A stretch of 9,205 nt of DNA from Cyanobacteriota bacterium (lineage in GTDB: Bacteria; Cyanobacteriota; Cyanobacteriia; Leptolyngbyales; Leptolyngbyaceae). How positions within the stretch are numbered: position 1 is the stretch's first letter; every line of letters starts with the position of its first letter. The DNA lies in NCBI GenBank assembly GCA_027482985.1, contig JAIXVO010000040.1:1-9205 (forward strand). Direction: 5' to 3'. The position numbers were made by a program, and so were the translations under genes. Of the stretch, positions 5,926-9,205 are shown piece after piece. Below the pieces are notes generated by a model, which was not told the origin of the DNA, made no database searches, and was given only the letters and a program-made list of their open reading frames with translations.

Positions 5926-6225
5926 TCTTGGTATCAGTTTCTCGTTGCAAATTAAGTATGTTGCATGTAGCGGTACGGTACCCAAGCTATCGTCTAGCAC
6001 CCACTATAGAAAGGAAGGCTACGCCAAAAATACTTTTGAACAAGTTTTTCAAGGGTTCTTAGCTCCATCGATTAAGCCTCAAGTTTTCTCTGTCACCACA
6101 AGGTAAATCGAGCAGAGATGGACTAGCCTAGGCGTAGGCCCTGGTTTTCTGCATGTAAGTTTTTAGCTTTTGTCCTGTAAGTCAGATCGTCTCTTTAGTA
6201 AATATTAATTTTGCCTGTAGCTGGT

Positions 6226-6266
6226 GCGATCGCCACTTTTGATCAAAAAATTTTGGATATCAAGGA
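6226..6266 (+). promoter_or_regulatory. leader and ribosome binding site of the exoprotein gene
   Basis: AAGGA (6262-6266) stands eight bases before ATG 6275 and decides the start. A HIP1 copy lies at 6226-6233. Upstream, TTGTCC (6170-6175) and TTTAGT (6194-6199) have 18-bp spacing, but both are poor matches to a promoter, so no promoter is called. Confidence 0.6.
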
Positions 6267-6274
6267 ATGTCAAA

Positions 6275-9205
6275 ATGCAGCTCATGACAACATCGAAACT
6301 AATGCGATCAGACGCTATGGCCCACAAGCATTTTTTTGGGCAAGAGGTTGGTAGCGCTTCTCCTGCCTACAAGAAGAACCCTATGAAGGATCTTGTTTTT
6401 ATTGATTCGAAGGTAGATGATATTGACCTTTTGCTAGCAGGTCTTCTGCCTAAATATCGTGGATATATTTTAGTTGCCCATGAAGATGGGGTTGAGTTTA
6501 TCACCCGGGTGCTCTCAGGGCTTAGTGACGTTAGCAGCGTCCACATTGTTTCCCATGGCAGCCCAGGCTGCATTCAACTGGGTTCGACCTCTTTATCCTG
6601 GGAGAATTTAGGCCATTACAGTGATGACCTTAAGCAGTGGTCCAAGGCCATGGCCGGGGATGGTCGTCTTCTCCTGTACGGGTGCCAGGTTGCAGCAGGG
6701 GTAGAGGGATCAGCATTCTTCCAGCGGCTTCATGAAGCGATTGGGGTACCAGTTGCCGCCTCAACTACACCAACAGGGCACTCCCATCGAGGTGGCGATT
6801 GGAACCTCGATCGTCACACAGGTTCTTTAGAACCCGCTCTTGCCTTTAGCCCTGAGACTTTACGGCAGTATTCTGGGATTTTGCAAAATACAGATCTATT
6901 TTCCTCTGGGAGTAATGATCTATTCACGCCCGATCTGGAGCATGCCGGATCGTTGCCTCCAGGTGACTCACCGCTGACAGCATCACCATCGGCTGGGACT
7001 AACCTCCTGTTTATAGATGCCACTGTTGAAGACTATCAGCATCTCATCGCTGCTGTCGAAAACAGTGAGGTATTCATTCTGGATCAGCAGCAGGACGGGA
7101 TCACTCAGATTTCATCTGTCTTAGCGAACTATGCTAACGTTGCAAGCCTTCAAATTGTTTCCCATGGTTCAGCCGGGGCTCTACAACTGGGTACAAGTGT
7201 TGTCAATTCAGACAGCTTGAGTGCTTACCAAGATCAGTTAACTGGCTGGGCTCAATATTTAGGCAGTGAGGCTGACATCCTGCTGTATGGATGTAGCGTT
7301 GCCGAGGGTGAAGCTGGGCAAGCCTTTGTAGAAAAGCTAGGCAGCCTTACCGGTGCAGATATCGCTGCCTCGAATGATTTGACAGGCTCTGGTTCATTAG
7401 GTAGTGATTGGGATCTGGAGGTTGCGACTGGAGAAATTGAAGCCAGCTTGGCATTCAGTCAAGCTGGGCTGGAGGGGTTTGAAGGCACTTTAAATACATT
7501 AGTTGTTGCGAACCAGAGCTCGAATAATATTTCGTTGTACGGGTTGAATGGGACAGGTGGCTTTGGGACACCCACGACCCTGACAGTCGGTGGTAACGGC
7601 CCATCCACCGTAACCGTTGGCGATATCAATGGCGATGGGTTAAACGATATCTTGACCACCAACGAAGGTTCCAACAGTATTGGTCTCCTGCTCAACAATG
7701 GGGCAGGGGGATTCTTGGCTGCCCAGAGCTTTGCCACCGGGGGGGCACCGGTGGAGCTCGCCCTAGGTGATGTGAATAATGACGGTCGCCTCGACGCGAT
7801 CGCTCTGATTAATGCCACCAGCCGATTCGCGGTGCTGTTGAACAATGGCACTGGCGGCTTCAATGCCCAGCAGACCTTTACTGCTGGCACCACCCCCTCT
7901 GGGATTGCCGTACTAGACGCTAACAGTGACGGCAACCTAGATGTCATCACCTCCAATGTTGGCAATAACACCGTCACCGTCAACCTGGGCACCGGTACAG
8001 GCAGCTTTGGAGCCGTGGGTTCGAGCGTCGCCATTGGTACTCGCCCCCTAGACATGACCATTGCGGACTTGAATAACGATGGCCGCCTCGATTTCATCAC
8101 CGCGAATGCCAGTAGCCGGAACGTATCTGTGGGCCTAGGCAACGGTATAGGCGGCTTCACCGTCACGAGCATCACGCTGGGAGCTCGTCCCAACGCGGTC
8201 ATTACCGGAGATGTGAATGGGGACGGCTTCCTGGACATCGCCGCCTCAAATGATAACAACACTGTCTCGGTGTTGCGCAACAATGGCAGCGGTGGTTTTG
8301 GCAACCTGGTCAGCTACGCCGTTGGCACCAACCCCACCGATGTATTGCTGAGAGACATCAACGGGGATGGCAACCTCGACCTTTTGAGTAGTAACACCAA
8401 CGCCAACACCATTTCCATCTTGACTGGCAACGGTGCGGGTGGGTTCACGGCGCAAACGCCCCTCGCCAACGGTGCAGCGCCAGCGGGACTTGGGTTTGGT
8501 AATTTTGGCGGTTCAGCCCCAACTGACACCACGGCTCCGGTGCTTCAAACGGCGGTGGTCAATGGCAGCACGGTGACGCTTACCTACAACGAAGCCTTAG
8601 ACGGGGCCTCTGACCCGGCGGGGGGTGCCTATACCGTCACCGTCAATGGCGTCGCCCGCACCGTCAACTCGGTCGATGCCAATGGCACTACCGTTACCCT
8701 GACGCTGGCTAGTGCCGTTGCAGCAGGTGAAACGGTCGCGTTGAGCTATGCCGTTCCGGGCACTAACCCCGTGCAGGATGTCGCCGGGAATGATGCTGTG
8801 GCCTTGGCTGCCCAGGCCGTCACCAATACGACTGTTCCGGTTGGAGATACGGCACCACCAGTGCTGCAAACCGCCGTGGTCAATGGCAGCACGGTAACGC
8901 TCACCTACAACGAAGCCTTAGATGGTGCCTCTGATCCCGCTGGCGGTACCTATACTGTCACCGTCAATGGCGTCGCCCGCACCGTCAACGCGGTCGATGC
9001 CAATGGCACCACCGTCACCCTCACTCTAGCCAGCGCCGTCGCGGCGGGTGAAACGGTCGCGTTGAACTATGCCATTCCCGGTGCCAACCCCGTGCAGGAT
9101 GTCGCTGGGAATGATGCTGTGGCCTTGACCGCCCTGGCGGTGACCAACACCACTCTGCCGCCCGCTGACACTACGCCGCCAGTGCTCCAAACCGCCGTGG
9201 TCAAC
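6275..9205 (+). CDS. giant DUF4347 / FG-GAP (VCBS) / SWM-repeat exoprotein, 3' end outside window
   Basis: The first 977 codons of a protein that is still open at the window edge. In order: a short leader (1-37) without a signal peptide; DUF4347 copy 1 (about 38-203; H94 in IVSHG, C137 in LLYGC); a linker; DUF4347 copy 2 (about 244-406; H297, C340); an FG-GAP/VCBS array (about 409-751) with DxNxDG loops at D450, D499, D548, D598, D646 and D694; then SWM repeats of 107 residues from about 753. Proteins of this make-up are usually surface or secreted adhesins, and lack of a Sec signal fits type I secretion through a C-terminal signal that would lie beyond the window. The FG-GAP loops should bind calcium. 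The start is ATG 6275, supported by AAGGA; the frame is open back to TAG 6218-6220. The repeat half is more GC-rich than the DUF4347 half. The role in adhesion, motility or defence is inference. Confidence 0.9.
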   Translation, partial: MQLMTTSKLMRSDAMAHKHFFGQEVGSASPAYKKNPMKDLVFIDSKVDDIDLLLAGLLPKYRGYILVAHEDGVEFITRVLSGLSDVSSVHIVSHGSPGCIQLGSTSLSWENLGHYSDDLKQWSKAMAGDGRLLLYGCQVAAGVEGSAFFQRLHEAIGVPVAASTTPTGHSHRGGDWNLDRHTGSLEPALAFSPETLRQYSGILQNTDLFSSGSNDLFTPDLEHAGSLPPGDSPLTASPSAGTNLLFIDATVEDYQHLIAAVENSEVFILDQQQDGITQISSVLANYANVASLQIVSHGSAGALQLGTSVVNSDSLSAYQDQLTGWAQYLGSEADILLYGCSVAEGEAGQAFVEKLGSLTGADIAASNDLTGSGSLGSDWDLEVATGEIEASLAFSQAGLEGFEGTLNTLVVANQSSNNISLYGLNGTGGFGTPTTLTVGGNGPSTVTVGDINGDGLNDILTTNEGSNSIGLLLNNGAGGFLAAQSFATGGAPVELALGDVNNDGRLDAIALINATSRFAVLLNNGTGGFNAQQTFTAGTTPSGIAVLDANSDGNLDVITSNVGNNTVTVNLGTGTGSFGAVGSSVAIGTRPLDMTIADLNNDGRLDFITANASSRNVSVGLGNGIGGFTVTSITLGARPNAVITGDVNGDGFLDIAASNDNNTVSVLRNNGSGGFGNLVSYAVGTNPTDVLLRDINGDGNLDLLSSNTNANTISILTGNGAGGFTAQTPLANGAAPAGLGFGNFGGSAPTDTTAPVLQTAVVNGSTVTLTYNEALDGASDPAGGAYTVTVNGVARTVNSVDANGTTVTLTLASAVAAGETVALSYAVPGTNPVQDVAGNDAVALAAQAVTNTTVPVGDTAPPVLQTAVVNGSTVTLTYNEALDGASDPAGGTYTVTVNGVARTVNAVDANGTTVTLTLASAVAAGETVALNYAIPGANPVQDVAGNDAVALTALAVTNTTLPPADTTPPVLQTAVVN
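6386..6883 (+). other. DUF4347 domain copy 1
   Basis: Residues 38-203 of the exoprotein: it begins KDLVFIDSKVDD, then IVSHGSPGCIQLG with H94, LLYGCQVAAG with C137, and ends in GGDWNLD and a QYSGIL tail. The His-Cys spacing is 43 residues. The region after the Cys (VAASTTPTGHSHRG) departs more from the usual pattern than copy 2 does. Confidence 0.8.
7004..7492 (+). other. DUF4347 domain copy 2
   Basis: Residues 244-406: LLFIDATVEDYQHL, IVSHGSAGALQLG with H297, LLYGCSVAEG with C340, then GADIAASNDLTG, LGSDWDLE and the closing FEGTL. The His-Cys spacing is 43, as in copy 1, so the two copies are an internal duplication that has diverged while keeping both residues. Confidence 0.85.
7499..8527 (+). 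repeat. FG-GAP/VCBS repeat array (predicted beta-propeller)
   Basis: Six acidic loops of the DxNxDGxxD type (DINGDG, DVNNDG, DANSDG, DLNNDG, DVNGDG, DINGDG) recur every 48-50 residues, and seven GxGGF-type turns are seen. A seventh, degenerate blade (GLGFGNFGG) ends the array. Seven blades would fit the integrin-like FG-GAP propeller. The loops are expected to bind calcium. Confidence 0.85.
8540..9205 (+). repeat. SWM (swm_rep_I) tandem repeats, exact 321-bp period
   Basis: Unit 1 is 8540-8860, unit 2 is 8861-9181, and unit 3 begins at 9182 and is cut by the window. Each starts VLQTAVVNGSTVTLTYNEAL and contains DPAGG, VTVNGVARTVN, VAAGETVAL and NPVQDVAGNDAVAL. By hand count the two full units differ at 11 of 107 residues and about 50 of 321 bases, mostly at third codon positions. 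More units are likely beyond the edge. Confidence 0.88.

Larger units (their letters stand above)
4168..6274. other. 2.1-kb gene-poor region between divergent genes
   Basis: No long reading frame with family signatures is present on either strand, and I recognise no tRNA, tmRNA, RNase P or 6S-like RNA. The left part (4168-5000) should contain the glycosyltransferase promoter and one 58-codon ORF. The middle (5270-5730) is packed with inverted repeats. The right part has short palindromes and alternating purine-pyrimidine DNA, and should include the exoprotein promoter. Decayed genes or an unrecognised structured RNA remain possible. Confidence 0.6.

Noticed and set aside
5849..6106. 85-codon + frame before the exoprotein gene
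   Set aside because: It has no Shine-Dalgarno, an unusual Cys/Ser-rich composition, and covers palindromes and alternating DNA, so it is better read as non-coding.
7459..8304. 281-codon open frame on the minus strand opposite the FG-GAP array
   Set aside because: It is a mirror of the repetitive, GC-rich array. Its Pro/Ser/Thr-rich low-complexity peptide has no family motif, while the + frame has clear calcium loops.
8597..8869. minus-strand frame in the SWM repeats, considered as a nested gene
   Set aside because: It follows the 321-bp repeat period and is a shadow of the repeat.

Overview
The window looks like a cyanobacterial chromosome segment. It has four exact copies of the cyanobacterial palindrome HIP1 (GCGATCGC), a cyanobacterial-style membrane Ser/Thr kinase, a WecG/TagA-type glycosyltransferase, and a large exoprotein built from DUF4347, FG-GAP/VCBS and SWM repeats. 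SWM repeats are the 'cyanobacterial long protein repeat' type, named after the SwmB cell-surface protein of swimming Synechococcus. A filamentous Leptolyngbya-like organism would fit, but the genus cannot be fixed from this sequence alone.

Layout. Positions 1-427 are a leader or intergenic stretch with a tandem 11-bp repeat about 105 bp before the kinase start. Positions 428-2194 (+) encode a 588-aa transmembrane Ser/Thr kinase. Positions 2257-3012 (+) encode a 251-aa DUF218/YdcF-like membrane protein with an N-terminal four-cysteine zinc ribbon. The last two are probably one transcription unit, closed by a clear Rho-independent terminator at 3041-3072. Positions 3355-4167 (-) encode a GT26 (WecG/TagA/CpsF) glycosyltransferase that converges on the first unit. 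Positions 4168-6274 are about 2.1 kb without a convincing gene, lying between the divergent glycosyltransferase and the exoprotein. This stretch holds one weak 58-codon ORF and a cluster of inverted repeats at 5270-5730: a perfect 23-bp-stem hairpin, a MITE-like element with 11-bp terminal inverted repeats, and several further hairpins. It also holds a run of alternating purine-pyrimidine DNA. Positions 6275-9205 (+) carry the first 977 codons of a giant exoprotein that runs off the window.

The exoprotein is the most interesting part. It starts with two tandem DUF4347 domains. Each keeps a His (VSHG) and a Cys (LLYGC) exactly 43 residues apart, a layout like the His-Cys dyad of caspase-like (clan CD/CHAT) peptidases. 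A calcium-loop array follows with a strict 48-50-residue period (six DxNxDG loops, seven GxGGF-type motifs), then SWM repeats with an exact 321-bp (107-aa) period. Base composition becomes visibly more GC-rich in the repeat half.

The glycosyltransferase, the DUF218 protein and the exoprotein all point to cell-envelope or surface work. The kinase may signal in that setting, but nothing in the sequence proves a shared pathway.
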